A DNA stretch of 55,521 nt from JBDTDV01 sp039922875. GTDB lineage: Bacteria > Actinomycetota > Actinomycetes > Actinomycetales > Microbacteriaceae. The first letter of the stretch is position 1; the number at the start of each line of letters is the position of its first letter. The DNA lies in NCBI GenBank assembly GCA_039922875.1, contig JBDTDV010000034.1, positions 1 through 55,521 of the forward strand, written 5' to 3'. Positions 1 through 7,708 of this stretch are shown here, in pieces. The position numbers and the translations under genes were made by a program. The notes below the pieces were generated by a model. It made no database searches, was not told the origin of the DNA, and saw only the letters and a list, made by a program, of their open reading frames with translations.

Positions 1-110
1 AACGAACGGATGATTTCGACCTTGCGCTCGACTGACAAAAGGCCGTGCGCGAGTTGAAGTCCGTCGCGCAGCGTCACGTCCCTGACCACGACCGATCCGA
101 AGTTGCCCAT
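1..110 (-). CDS. HMG-CoA-lyase-like (HMGL/DRE-TIM) protein, partial
   Basis: Only the first 36 or so codons are in the window; the gene runs off the left edge. The reverse strand from 110 reads MGNFGSVVVRDVTLRDGLQ and continues with LAHGLLSVERKVEIIRS. The VVRDVTLRDGLQ segment matches the N-terminal motif of hydroxymethylglutaryl-CoA lyase and related DRE-TIM lyases/synthases, whose Arg-Asp pair binds metal and substrate. The ATG overlaps the stop of the upstream CoA-transferase (TGATG at 112-108), so the two are translationally coupled. In this context it is probably a lyase cleaving a branched hydroxyacyl-CoA made by that transferase branch (HMG-CoA or citramalyl-CoA type); the substrate is inferred. 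Confidence 0.7.
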   Translation of the reverse strand, partial: MGNFGSVVVRDVTLRDGLQLAHGLLSVERKVEIIRS

Positions 111-1351
111 CATCCGACCCCCATTTCCGCCATTAAAGTTGTCGCTTGCTCGGGTGTCTTGCCCAGGAGCTCCTCGAGTATCAGCCGGGTATGGGCGCCG
201 AGGTCGGGTCCGAGGTCGGCGATGGGCAGTGAGGCGCCACCGATGACGGGGACGACCCCAGGGAACACCACGTCGTGCAGCATTTCGTCTCCCGAGGAGA
301 CATCGAAGCGCTGGAGCATGTTTCGTGCTGCGTACTGCGAGTCAGCTACGATGTCGGCGGCAGTGTAGATCGGGCCGGCAGGAACGTCGGCTGCGGCGAG
401 GAGCTCTAGCGCGTGCTGTGCTGTGCAGTGGATTGTCCATTCTCCGATCGCCGCGTCGAGTTCTTCCCGTCGCGTCCAGCGATCGGCGTTGGACTGAAGC
501 CCCGGATCGTCTGCAAGGTCGGGCCGGCCGATCGCCTGCATGAACCTCTTGAAGATTCCGTCGCCGTTGCCGGCGATGACAATGCTTGCTCCGCCCTCGC
601 AGACGTACGCGTTCGATGGCGCGATGCCTTCCATGCGGCCACCTGTGCGGGTGCGTTGCACACCGTACGCGGTGTAGTCGGGCACGAGGGATTCCATCAT
701 CGACAGCATGACCTCGTTGAGCGCGACGTCGATCGTGCGTCGCTGCACCGGAAGGTCTGCCCGCTTGCGCGGGGAGTCCCGTTCGAACAGCGCCATGACA
801 GCACCGAAAGCCGCGTAGATCCCGGCGATTGAGTCGCCGATTGAGACGCCGACACGTACCGGCGGACGGTCCGGGTCGCCGACCAGCTCTCGAAAGCCGC
901 CGAACGCTTCTGCCACAGCGGCGAACCCAGGTCGTTGTGCAAGCGGGCCGGTCTGGCCGAATGCGGATATGCGGGCGAAGATTAAGCGGGGGTTGCGCTC
1001 GCTGAGTTGATCCGGCCCAATGCCCCAGTTCTCCAGTGTGCCCGGACGAAAGTTTTCCAAGATGACGTCGCACTCGCTGGCTAGATCGAGCACAAGTTCG
1101 CGTCCGATCGACGTCTTGAGGTCGATCTCGATCGATTTCTTGTTGCGGTTCAACGTCCGGTAGAGCATTGAAGTCGATCCTGAGTAGAGCCGCCAATTAC
1201 GAATCTCATCACCCGTGCGCGGGCGTTCGACTTTGATGACCTCCGCGCCGAAATCCGCCAATAGGCGCCCTGCCGTTGGCGCCGCGATGTAATTCCCGAG
1301 CTCCAAGACGCGAACACCGGCAAGCGGTGCAATCGTGTCCTTCGGGCCCAC
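110..1351 (-). CDS. CaiB/BaiF family (class III) CoA-transferase
   Basis: Family III CoA-transferases move CoA between a CoA thioester such as succinyl-CoA and a carboxylate. The N-terminal LAGVRVLELGNYIAAP, the DFGAEVIKVERP segment and the later VILENFRPGTLENWG motif are typical, and the length (413 aa from 1351) fits. I prefer the GTG at 1351, preceded by AAGGGG ten bases upstream; an ATG at 1390 would add 13 poorly conserved residues. One oddity: where many members have an Asp nucleophile in a G(F/Y)D segment, this protein reads PGFAAVAEAFGG, so activity should not be assumed. It is divergent from an IclR regulator across a palindrome and coupled to the HMGL-like gene. Confidence 0.85.
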   Translation of the reverse strand: MGPKDTIAPLAGVRVLELGNYIAAPTAGRLLADFGAEVIKVERPRTGDEIRNWRLYSGSTSMLYRTLNRNKKSIEIDLKTSIGRELVLDLASECDVILENFRPGTLENWGIGPDQLSERNPRLIFARISAFGQTGPLAQRPGFAAVAEAFGGFRELVGDPDRPPVRVGVSIGDSIAGIYAAFGAVMALFERDSPRKRADLPVQRRTIDVALNEVMLSMMESLVPDYTAYGVQRTRTGGRMEGIAPSNAYVCEGGASIVIAGNGDGIFKRFMQAIGRPDLADDPGLQSNADRWTRREELDAAIGEWTIHCTAQHALELLAAADVPAGPIYTAADIVADSQYAARNMLQRFDVSSGDEMLHDVVFPGVVPVIGGASLPIADLGPDLGAHTRLILEELLGKTPEQATTLMAEMGVG

Positions 1352-1433
1352 GGCGCTACCACCCCTTCGATTGAGACGGTTTGCACACATTGCTACTCGG
1401 GGCTCGTCTCACACCCCTGAATTGTCCTTATAC

Positions 1434-1448
1434 TCTCATATTATGAGA
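1434..1448. promoter_or_regulatory. Palindromic operator candidate (IclR site)
   Basis: A perfect 15-base inverted repeat TCTCATA-T-TATGAGA lies between the divergent CoA-transferase and IclR genes. A third half-site CTCATAT recurs at 1454-1460. It overlaps a TATACT hexamer (1429-1434). IclR regulators usually bind palindromes of this size in their own divergent promoters, so this is the likely operator. Confidence 0.55.
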
Positions 1449-1477
1449 CGCAGCTCATATCCTGGTGCACAAGCTTG

Positions 1478-2260
1478 ATGTCAACCAGTCCCCGTTCACC
1501 CGCCCGTTTGCTGGTATTGGCGAAGATCGCTGCGATCCTCGATGCGTTCTCCCTCGCGGAGCCGGAACTGAGCCTGGTTGAAATTCGACAATCAACTAGT
1601 CTGCCGGCATCGACCGTCCAACGGCTTGTCGGGAACCTTGTGTTGAGCGGGTTCCTCGACCGGACAAGCGGCGGCTACAGCATCGGAAAGAGGCTGTCGT
1701 ATTGGGCAGCTTCCGCGCCGCAGAGCAGCGATGTCGTCGAAGCCGTGAAACCGGTGATGATGAACTTGCGCGACGACACGGGAGAGGCCGTTTGCCTTTT
1801 CACGTCTTCGCAGACGTATCGCGTCTGCATTGCGATGTGCGAAACGCCCCATCTGCTCCACACGGCCATGCGCGTTGGGCGGATCATGCCGTTGCACGTG
1901 GGATCAGCGGGCCGCGTTCTGCTTGCCTGGAACCAGGTCCTGATGGAGCGTGTTATTGCGCAGGGTCTCGACCCGCTGACGAACCGCACCATCACAGAAG
2001 CGGAGGCGCTTCGGGAGAATGTCCTTCAGTGCCATCGCGACGGTTATGCGATAACAGTCGGTGAGCGTGAGTCCGGAGCGAGCGGACTTTCCGCGCCGGT
2101 ATTCAATGCGCAGTCAGAACTCGAAGGAGCACTGACGGTAATGGGCCCAAGTCTTCGCATGTCGCGCGAGTTCTGTGAGGCATCGGTCGGCCGCCTCCTC
2201 GAGGCCGCCGAAGCCGCCACCCGACTGATCGGAGGCCGGCGCCCCGGCATCCGCAGCTGA
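1478..2260 (+). CDS. IclR family transcriptional regulator
   Basis: About 260 aa. The N-terminal winged helix-turn-helix spans roughly residues 10-72 (LSLVEIRQSTSLPASTVQRL as recognition region, then GGYSIGKRL). The IclR effector domain follows (MPLHVGSAGRVLLAW, then GESGASGLSAPVF near residue 200). A TTG at 1475 and an ATG at 1478 are adjacent; I chose the ATG. It is transcribed away from the CoA-transferase/HMGL pair with a 15-bp palindrome between them, so it probably controls that pair and itself in response to a small carboxylate or CoA intermediate. The ligand is unknown. Confidence 0.88.
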   Translation: MSTSPRSPARLLVLAKIAAILDAFSLAEPELSLVEIRQSTSLPASTVQRLVGNLVLSGFLDRTSGGYSIGKRLSYWAASAPQSSDVVEAVKPVMMNLRDDTGEAVCLFTSSQTYRVCIAMCETPHLLHTAMRVGRIMPLHVGSAGRVLLAWNQVLMERVIAQGLDPLTNRTITEAEALRENVLQCHRDGYAITVGERESGASGLSAPVFNAQSELEGALTVMGPSLRMSREFCEASVGRLLEAAEAATRLIGGRRPGIRS

Positions 2261-2268
2261 GGGCGCCC

Positions 2269-2311
2269 ATGGTCTGTCGAGGCGTGACCCGATGGTCCGT
2301 CAAGGCATGAC
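2269..2311. repeat. Tandem 20-bp imperfect repeat at the SDR 3' end
   Basis: ATGGTCTGTCGAGGCGTGAC (2269-2288) is repeated with three mismatches at 2292-2311, 23 bases downstream. The second copy contains the last codons and stop of the SDR gene, so the 3' end of that gene appears duplicated beyond its stop. It lies in the short convergent gap with the IclR gene. Confidence 0.6.
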
Positions 2312-3052
2312 GTCGCCGCTGTTCGGTCCCAAAGTCTGCCCGACATACAAATTTCCGCCTGGGTCGGAGGCGAGCAGGACGACAGTTGGCGCCACTTCGT
2401 CGACCGTACCGAATCGGCCTAACGGCAACTCTTTGCTCTTATCGGCCTTCCAACTCTCGCTGATCGCGGCCAACAGCGGCGTCTCAATCGGCCCTGGTGC
2501 GACCGCGTTCACCAATACGCCCTGCGAAGAGACTTCGAGTGCGAGAGACTTTGTCATCGCGATAACACCGGCTTTCGCGGCGGAGTAGTGCGCCATCCCG
2601 ACAGCGCCTTTCAATCCAAGCTGGGATGTGATGTTGATGATTCGGCCTGAGCGATGCTCTAACATACCCGGCAATACGGCGCGGCACATCAGGAACAGGC
2701 TCGTGAGGTCAATCGCCATCATTTCGTTCCACATGTCGAGCGGCATTTCCGCGAGGCGGGATTCGGTTAGTTTTCCATGGGCGTTCACAAGTATGTCGAC
2801 CCGTCCGAGGATATCGACCGCTTTGCTCACCCCCTGAGCTACTTGGTCTTGATCAGTCACGTCCATGACAATGGCTCCCGCGGCTCCCATTTGTTCGCTC
2901 ACTTTGCGCACATCATCGCGCAAATCGGTCAACAGCACACGCGCACCAGCTGCTACAAAGTGCCTCGCAACTGCGGCGCCGATTCCGCCTGCCGCTCCGG
3001 TGACCAGCGCGTTCTTGCCTGCCAGCAGGCTCGGATCATAGGCGATGTTCAT
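2300..3052 (-). CDS. Short-chain dehydrogenase/reductase (SDR)
   Basis: A 250-aa classical SDR. The TGAAGGIG cofactor motif is at residues 18-25, Asp43 at the end of strand 2 (LLTDLRD) suggests NAD(H) preference, NAHG (the NAG motif) is at 90-93, and the catalytic set is Ser143, Tyr156 and Lys160 (YSAAK). AAGGAG stands seven bases before the ATG. It probably oxidises or reduces a hydroxy/keto acid or acyl-CoA in the catabolic island. It is divergent from the MFS transporter gene, sharing a 230-bp regulatory region, and convergent with the IclR gene. Confidence 0.88.
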   Translation of the reverse strand: MNIAYDPSLLAGKNALVTGAAGGIGAAVARHFVAAGARVLLTDLRDDVRKVSEQMGAAGAIVMDVTDQDQVAQGVSKAVDILGRVDILVNAHGKLTESRLAEMPLDMWNEMMAIDLTSLFLMCRAVLPGMLEHRSGRIINITSQLGLKGAVGMAHYSAAKAGVIAMTKSLALEVSSQGVLVNAVAPGPIETPLLAAISESWKADKSKELPLGRFGTVDEVAPTVVLLASDPGGNLYVGQTLGPNSGDVMP

Positions 3053-3119
3053 ATCCAGCTCCTTTCCGGGTCGGTCGCGGCCGGCTCTGCCCGATCAGGT
3101 CCGTCGTAGCTTCCGACTA

Positions 3120-3148
3120 TTGACCATGGATGAAAAACACTCTATATT
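3120..3148 (+). promoter_or_regulatory. Sigma70-type promoter for the MFS-imidase operon
   Basis: TTGACC at 3120-3125 and TATATT at 3143-3148 are separated by 17 bases, a near-consensus housekeeping promoter. Transcription would start near 3155 and run to the MFS ATG at 3284, a leader of about 130 bases. Confidence 0.6.
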
Positions 3149-3163
3149 CTGTATCCAACAGAA
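3147..3163. promoter_or_regulatory. Operator candidate overlapping the -10 box
   Basis: TTCTGT-ATCCA-ACAGAA is a perfect 6+6 inverted repeat with a 5-base centre. It overlaps the -10 hexamer, a position expected for a repressor. The word CTGTATCC inside it recurs at 9604-9611 upstream of the acyl-CoA dehydrogenase gene. Which regulator binds is not known. Confidence 0.45.
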
Positions 3164-3283
3164 CTAACCCTATTACTTATCCCACCTACCTATCCCACTG
3201 GAGCCCGATGCCCGCCAGCACGTGATTGGGTGCTGATGCAGCATGTGCCAGTGTGTCGTTGCGATTTTCAAGGGAGAACATCA

Positions 3284-4651
3284 ATGGATACATCCACGGC
3301 GAACGCAGTGCCAGTGCCGAAGGTAACTCCGAAGGACGTCAAGATCGCGTCGTGGATCTGTTTCTTCGCGTGGACGTTCGCAGTTTACGACTTCGTGCTG
3401 TTCGGGAATCTGCTGCCGGTGTTGGCCGAGGACTTTGGCTGGACTTCGGCCACTTCGACGGGGGCGAATACGTGGGTGACGGCTGGGACCGCCATTGTGG
3501 CGTTCGCGATCGGCCCGTTCGTCGATCGGGTGGGCCGCAAGAAGGGGATCATCGTCGCGGTGATCGGTGCCGCTATCTTCTCGTTGTTGACGGCAGCTAT
3601 GGGTTGGGTTATCGGGCTGGTTGCCGGCCTCGGGTTCGTTTTGCTGATCATCGTCCGGTCGCTGGCAGGACTCGGCTATGCGGAGCAGGCGATCAACGCG
3701 ACCTATCTCGGAGAGATGTACGCACACTCATATGCCAGCCCTGAGCAGGCTCGTCGGCGCGGTTTCATCTATTCGCTGGTGCAGTCCGGCTGGCCGGTCG
3801 GTTCAGTGCTCGCGGCCGTGTCGATTTCGATCATTCTCCCGATCGGCGGATGGGAGTGGTGCTTCATCATCTCGGTATTCCCGGCGATCTTCATGGTCAT
3901 TGCGGCACGCTATCTGAAAGAGAGCCCGCAATTCTCAACTCGGCGTGAAGCAGAGCGACTCCTGAAATCCGGCCACGCGGACGAGGCCCACGCGTTGGCG
4001 GCATCGGTTGGCATCAATCTCAATGAGATGAGCACCCCCGTCGCCGCTGTGTTCAAGGGTGAGTCCTTACGCTCCACGCTTGTCATCGGATTTTCCTTCT
4101 TGCTGAGCTGGCTGGGCGTGCTCGCCTTTTCCATCCTGGGCACATCGTTGCTCACGGCGGCCAACGGGAAGGCAATCGCGTTCGACAACGCGTTGGTAAT
4201 CCTGATCATTTCGAACGCGACCGCGTTCGCGGGTTACCTGTTCTTCGGCTGGTTGGGGGACCGGATCGGCAGGCGCAATGCCATCGGTATCGGATGGATC
4301 CTGTGCGGTGCGTCGTTCTTGGCTATGCTGCTCTCGCCCAACGGGGACTTCGGCCTGATCGTCACCTTGTACAGCGCAGGTCTGTTCTTCCTGATCGGGC
4401 CGTATGCCGCGCTCCTGTTCTTCAATGCGGAGAGCTTTCCCGTGCACACACGAGCGACGGGCGGCTCGCTGATCAACGCGGCAGGGCAGGTCGGGTCGAT
4501 CATCGGCGGCGTGCTGATCACGGCGTCCCTTGCTGGCGGGGCGACGTGGACGAGTGCAACATTCTACTGGGGCGTATTGCCGATCTTCGCTTCGGGGATC
4601 CTGATCTTCTTCGCCCGCAACGTCGACCCAAGAAAGGTTAGAACCGACTAG
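3284..4651 (+). CDS. MFS transporter, probable organic-acid/imide importer
   Basis: A 455-aa major facilitator with about 12 hydrophobic segments and the signature loop DRVGRKKG after TM2, mirrored by GDRIGRRNAIG in the second half. The start is the ATG at 3284 with AGGGAG eight bases upstream; an earlier ATG at 3230 lacks such a site. The shape resembles metabolite:H+ symporters for aromatic or dicarboxylic acids. It is the first gene of a plus-strand operon with the imidase-like, asparaginase-like and MaoC-like genes, so it probably imports the pathway substrate. Substrate identity is inferred from context only. Confidence 0.85.
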   Translation: MDTSTANAVPVPKVTPKDVKIASWICFFAWTFAVYDFVLFGNLLPVLAEDFGWTSATSTGANTWVTAGTAIVAFAIGPFVDRVGRKKGIIVAVIGAAIFSLLTAAMGWVIGLVAGLGFVLLIIVRSLAGLGYAEQAINATYLGEMYAHSYASPEQARRRGFIYSLVQSGWPVGSVLAAVSISIILPIGGWEWCFIISVFPAIFMVIAARYLKESPQFSTRREAERLLKSGHADEAHALAASVGINLNEMSTPVAAVFKGESLRSTLVIGFSFLLSWLGVLAFSILGTSLLTAANGKAIAFDNALVILIISNATAFAGYLFFGWLGDRIGRRNAIGIGWILCGASFLAMLLSPNGDFGLIVTLYSAGLFFLIGPYAALLFFNAESFPVHTRATGGSLINAAGQVGSIIGGVLITASLAGGATWTSATFYWGVLPIFASGILIFFARNVDPRKVRTD

Positions 4652-4696
4652 GCCCGCGAAGATCGTGCAGCGCATTCGGTGAAGGGAAAGAGTCAT

Positions 4697-4719
4697 CACA
4701 TCGCTGACACTGCGATGTG
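4697..4719. other. Intercistronic hairpin (8-bp stem)
   Basis: CACATCGC-TGACACT-GCGATGTG is a perfect inverted repeat between the MFS and imidase-like genes, ending about 30 bases before the GTG start. There is no T-run, so it is not a classic terminator. It could shape translation or mRNA stability, or be a protein site. Confidence 0.45.
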
Positions 4720-4747
4720 TAACGAACAAGGAAGAAGGATATCCAAG

Positions 4748-5659
4748 GTGGCAAAAGACATTAAGTGTGTATTCGGTGCTGACATCGACGCCGTTGGCGG
4801 ATGGCTCGGATCGTACGGCGGGCAAGACTCGCCGTCGGATATTCAGCGCGGAATGTTCGCGGGCGAGATTGGTGTACCGCGACTGCTGAAGCTGTACGAA
4901 AAGTACGGCATCAAAATGACATGGTTCATCCCGGGCCACTCAATCGAGACCTTCCCGCGGCAGATGGAGATGATTGTCAACGCGGGCCATGAGATCGGTG
5001 CCCACGGTTACTCGCATGAGAATCCGATCGACATGACTGTGCAGCAGGAAGAGGATATCCTCGCCCGATCGGTTGAGCTCATTGAGCAGATAAGCGGGCG
5101 CCGTCCGCACGGGTACGTCCCGCCGTGGTGGGAGATGTCGAGTAAGACGACGGAGCTTCTGAAAAAGTATGGGTTCACCTATGACCACGGCCAAGGGCTC
5201 CACGACTTCGTGCCGTTTTACGCTCGGATCGGTGATACCTGGACGAACATCGACTACAGCAAGAACGCGAGCGATTGGATGAAGCCGCTGGTCCGCGGTG
5301 AAGTCATCGATCTGGTTGAGATCGGAGCCAACTGGTACATGGATGACCTCCCGCCGCTCATGTTCATCAAGGGCTCGCCGAATAGTGCCGGTTGGGTCAA
5401 CCCGCGAGATGTCGAGCAGTGGTGGCGTGATCAGTTCGATTGGGTGTATCGCGAACAGGACTACGGCGTATTTGCGTTTACCATCCACCCCGATGTCAGC
5501 GGCCGCCCACAGGTCCTTCTCGCGCTCGAGCGGCTGATCGAATACATCAACGGGCATGAGGGTACCAGCTGGGTCACAATGGAAGAGGCGGCGGATGACT
5601 TCCGCACCCGCTACGCGTTCCCTGGCCCATCGGGCAGTCCGTTCATGCCGGAGAACTAA
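4748..5659 (+). CDS. Cyclic-imidase-like hydrolase (polysaccharide deacetylase/PuuE fold)
   Basis: 303 aa from the GTG at 4748, which has AAGAAGG upstream. It starts MAKDIKCVFGADIDAVGGWL and carries Asp12/Asp14, then HGYSH giving His86 and His90, the metal-binding set of the NodB-homology fold. The blocks WLGSYGGQDSP, RGMFAGEIG, PGHSIETFP, FDWVYREQDY and TIHPDVSGRPQVLL are those shared by Pseudomonas putida cyclic imide hydrolase and Helicobacter HP0310/PgdA. There is no signal peptide, so a cytoplasmic hydrolase is favoured over a peptidoglycan deacetylase. Flanking amidases support ring opening of a cyclic imide to a half-amide. Confidence 0.72.
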   Translation: MAKDIKCVFGADIDAVGGWLGSYGGQDSPSDIQRGMFAGEIGVPRLLKLYEKYGIKMTWFIPGHSIETFPRQMEMIVNAGHEIGAHGYSHENPIDMTVQQEEDILARSVELIEQISGRRPHGYVPPWWEMSSKTTELLKKYGFTYDHGQGLHDFVPFYARIGDTWTNIDYSKNASDWMKPLVRGEVIDLVEIGANWYMDDLPPLMFIKGSPNSAGWVNPRDVEQWWRDQFDWVYREQDYGVFAFTIHPDVSGRPQVLLALERLIEYINGHEGTSWVTMEEAADDFRTRYAFPGPSGSPFMPEN

Positions 5660-5669
5660 GAGGTCCTTG

Positions 5670-5699
5670 GCGGGTCGGGCGGTCAGCCGCCCGACCCGC
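5670..5699. other. Strong intercistronic hairpin (13-bp stem)
   Basis: GCGGGTCGGGCGG and its exact complement flank a TCAG tetraloop. It sits between the imidase-like stop and the asparaginase-like start with no T-run after it. It may stabilise the upstream message or lower downstream expression; intrinsic termination is less likely. Confidence 0.6.
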
Positions 5700-5738
5700 T
5701 GATCGCGTGTGACGTACCGAGTGAAGAAGGAAATGCTT

Positions 5739-6755
5739 GTGAAGGATCGAACAGACTTGCCGCGAGTCGCCGTATTCTCCCTGGGTGGAACAATAGCTTC
5801 CACGAATCAGCCGGGGTCGGCCGGGGGGGTGACGCCGCAGCTTGGTGCTGCGGAGTTGACGGCGGCCGTGCCGCAATTAGAAGACATTGCGCAGCTGGAG
5901 ACCGTGGCATTTCGACAGACAGCATCCGGCGATTTGACCTTCGAGGATCTTGTGGCGCTCGCTGCCGAAATCACCGCACGATTGAGCAGCGGGTACGCCG
6001 GTGTGGTCGTCACGCAGGGCACCGACTCGATCGAAGAGACATCGTTCGCTCTTGACCTACTGGTCGAAAGCGACCGTCCGGTCGTGATCACGGGCGCTAT
6101 GCGCAATCCGACGTTGGCCGGACCGGACGGACCCGCAAACGTGCTTGCCGCTGTGCGGGTAGCGGCGGCGCCGCACGCCGACGCACTCGGCTGCGTCGTC
6201 GTGCTCAATGATCAGATCCACGCCGCTCGATTCGTCAGAAAGACCAACACATCCAGCCCATCCACATTCCAGTCGACGGTCGTGGGGCCGCTCGGTTGGG
6301 TGACAGAAGGACGTCCACACATCGCATTCCGGATGCGCGACCATGCACATTTCACTGCCCTCGCCGGCATACGGTTTCCCGCCGTCGCGCTGCTGAAGAT
6401 GTCGCTGGGTGACGACGGTCGCTTACTCGGGCCGGTCGAATCGCTCGGTTACCGAGGTTTAGTCGTTGAGGCATTTGGCGGCGGCCACGTCCGGGCTGCA
6501 CTCGCCCCCACGCTTGGTGACTTGGCCGCGAAGATGCCCGTCGTCCTCTCGTCCCGGACAGGGAGCGGATCTGTGCTCCAGGAGACCTATGGATTTCCGG
6601 GATCGGAGCGAGATCTATTGGAGCGGGGGCTTATCCCAGCAGGTTTCCTCGATGGCCCCAAGGCTCGAGTATTGATGAGCCTGATACTGGCCAGCGGCGG
6701 AGACATAAACGACGTTCGGGATGGTTTTGACTCGATGGGCCAGACCACGAGATGA
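5739..6755 (+). CDS. Asparaginase-family amidohydrolase
   Basis: 338 aa from a GTG at 5739 that lies eight bases after AAGAAGG; earlier in-frame starts at 5709 (GTG) and 5733 (ATG) have poorer spacing. Family motifs are clear: FSLGGTIAST (nucleophile Thr loop), VVVTQGTDSIEETS (second catalytic Thr-Asp), GAMRNPT, and RFVRKTNTSSPSTFQS. No signal peptide, so it is cytoplasmic. Family members hydrolyse asparagine or related amides. Placed directly after an imidase-like gene, it could hydrolyse a half-amide (for example a substituted succinamate) rather than free asparagine; this is an inference. Confidence 0.82.
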   Translation: MKDRTDLPRVAVFSLGGTIASTNQPGSAGGVTPQLGAAELTAAVPQLEDIAQLETVAFRQTASGDLTFEDLVALAAEITARLSSGYAGVVVTQGTDSIEETSFALDLLVESDRPVVITGAMRNPTLAGPDGPANVLAAVRVAAAPHADALGCVVVLNDQIHAARFVRKTNTSSPSTFQSTVVGPLGWVTEGRPHIAFRMRDHAHFTALAGIRFPAVALLKMSLGDDGRLLGPVESLGYRGLVVEAFGGGHVRAALAPTLGDLAAKMPVVLSSRTGSGSVLQETYGFPGSERDLLERGLIPAGFLDGPKARVLMSLILASGGDINDVRDGFDSMGQTTR

Positions 6756-6759
6756 GGCG

Positions 6760-7680
6760 ATGGCGTTGATGGGAGTCGGGCACGTGGACGGTGCATCGGC
6801 CGAACGGGAGACCGTTGGATTCCAACGGTGGATCGTTCCGGAACAGGCCGAGGCACTGGCGGGGTTGTTAGACATTCCTGCGCCCTCCATTACCTCCGGC
6901 GATAGCCTTCCGCCGCTCTGGCACTGGGTGTATCTAACGCCGCGGCCACCGCAGAGCGCACTCGGGCCAGATGGTCATCCGCGGGCCGGGATTCCCGCTC
7001 CTCCTGGCCCAGGACACGTGCGGATGTTTGCCGGTGGGCGCGTCACGACGTACGCGCCGCTACTTTTCGGTGTGCCCGCGACTACCACCACCTGGCTGGC
7101 ACGCAGCGTCGAGAAGAACGGCAAGTCTGGTCCGTTGATCTTCACGACAGTGCGCAGCGAGGTACGTCAAGATGATTCCGTCTCAATCATCGAGGAACAA
7201 GACATTGTCTATCGTCGGCAGGCCTCGCGGGTAGACCAGCCGGCCTCGCGGGTGGACCAGCCCGCGGCTAGCGGCGGCCGTGCCCCTAGCGGCGGCCGTG
7301 CCCCCAGCGTGGATCAGATGCCATCGCAGATCGAAATGGACATCGACCCGGTCGTTCTGTTCCGATTTTCCGCCCTCACTTTCAACGCGCATCGCATTCA
7401 TTACGATCGGCCCTACGCGCTGCAAGAGGGGTATCCCGATCTCGTCGTGCACGGCCCACTGCAGGCTCTTTTAATGGCCGAGGCGTTTCGACGGCAGCAG
7501 AAGGAGTCGTTGCTTGGCAAAGAATTCTCGTATCGGTTGATAGCGCCGACGTTCGGAAGCCAGCGCATCAGGGTGGTGCGTGCACCGGAGGACAGTACCG
7601 GTGCAGCGAGCATGCAGGTGTTTGACGAGCGCGGAGTGCAAACCGCCTTCAGTACGGTGCGTGATCCGCAGGTTCAGTGA
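6760..7680 (+). CDS. MaoC/HTD2-type hydratase, mesaconyl-C4-CoA-hydratase-like
   Basis: A double hot-dog hydratase. The N-terminal half (FQRWIVPEQAEALAGLL, MFAGGRVT) is the FAS1-like/MaoC N domain; the C-terminal half has FRFSALTFNAHRIHYDRPYA and YPDLVVHGPL, the active-site block of mesaconyl-C4-CoA hydratase and HTD2 proteins. These enzymes hydrate enoyl-CoA thioesters. The start is ambiguous: ATG 6760 (GAGG just upstream) or GTG 6784 (GGGAG eight bases upstream). An unusual linker at about residues 155-182 is built from two DNA minisatellites encoding ASRVDQP and SGGRAP repeats, between the two halves. It is the last gene of the plus-strand operon. Confidence 0.8.
   Translation: MALMGVGHVDGASAERETVGFQRWIVPEQAEALAGLLDIPAPSITSGDSLPPLWHWVYLTPRPPQSALGPDGHPRAGIPAPPGPGHVRMFAGGRVTTYAPLLFGVPATTTTWLARSVEKNGKSGPLIFTTVRSEVRQDDSVSIIEEQDIVYRRQASRVDQPASRVDQPAASGGRAPSGGRAPSVDQMPSQIEMDIDPVVLFRFSALTFNAHRIHYDRPYALQEGYPDLVVHGPLQALLMAEAFRRQQKESLLGKEFSYRLIAPTFGSQRIRVVRAPEDSTGAASMQVFDERGVQTAFSTVRDPQVQ
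7221..7303. repeat. Two in-frame minisatellites inside the MaoC gene
   Basis: A 21-bp unit occurs twice (7221-7241 and 7242-7262, one mismatch) and an 18-bp unit CTAGCGGCGGCCGTGCCC occurs twice (7268-7285 and 7286-7303). Both are multiples of three and lengthen the interdomain linker without a frameshift. Confidence 0.8.
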
Positions 7681-7708
7681 GCCGATTTGGTGAGCCAACG
7701 TGCAAACG

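Noticed and set aside
4748..5659. Peptidoglycan deacetylase call
   Set aside because: No signal peptide or TM, and flanking amidases and CoA enzymes fit small-molecule catabolism better.
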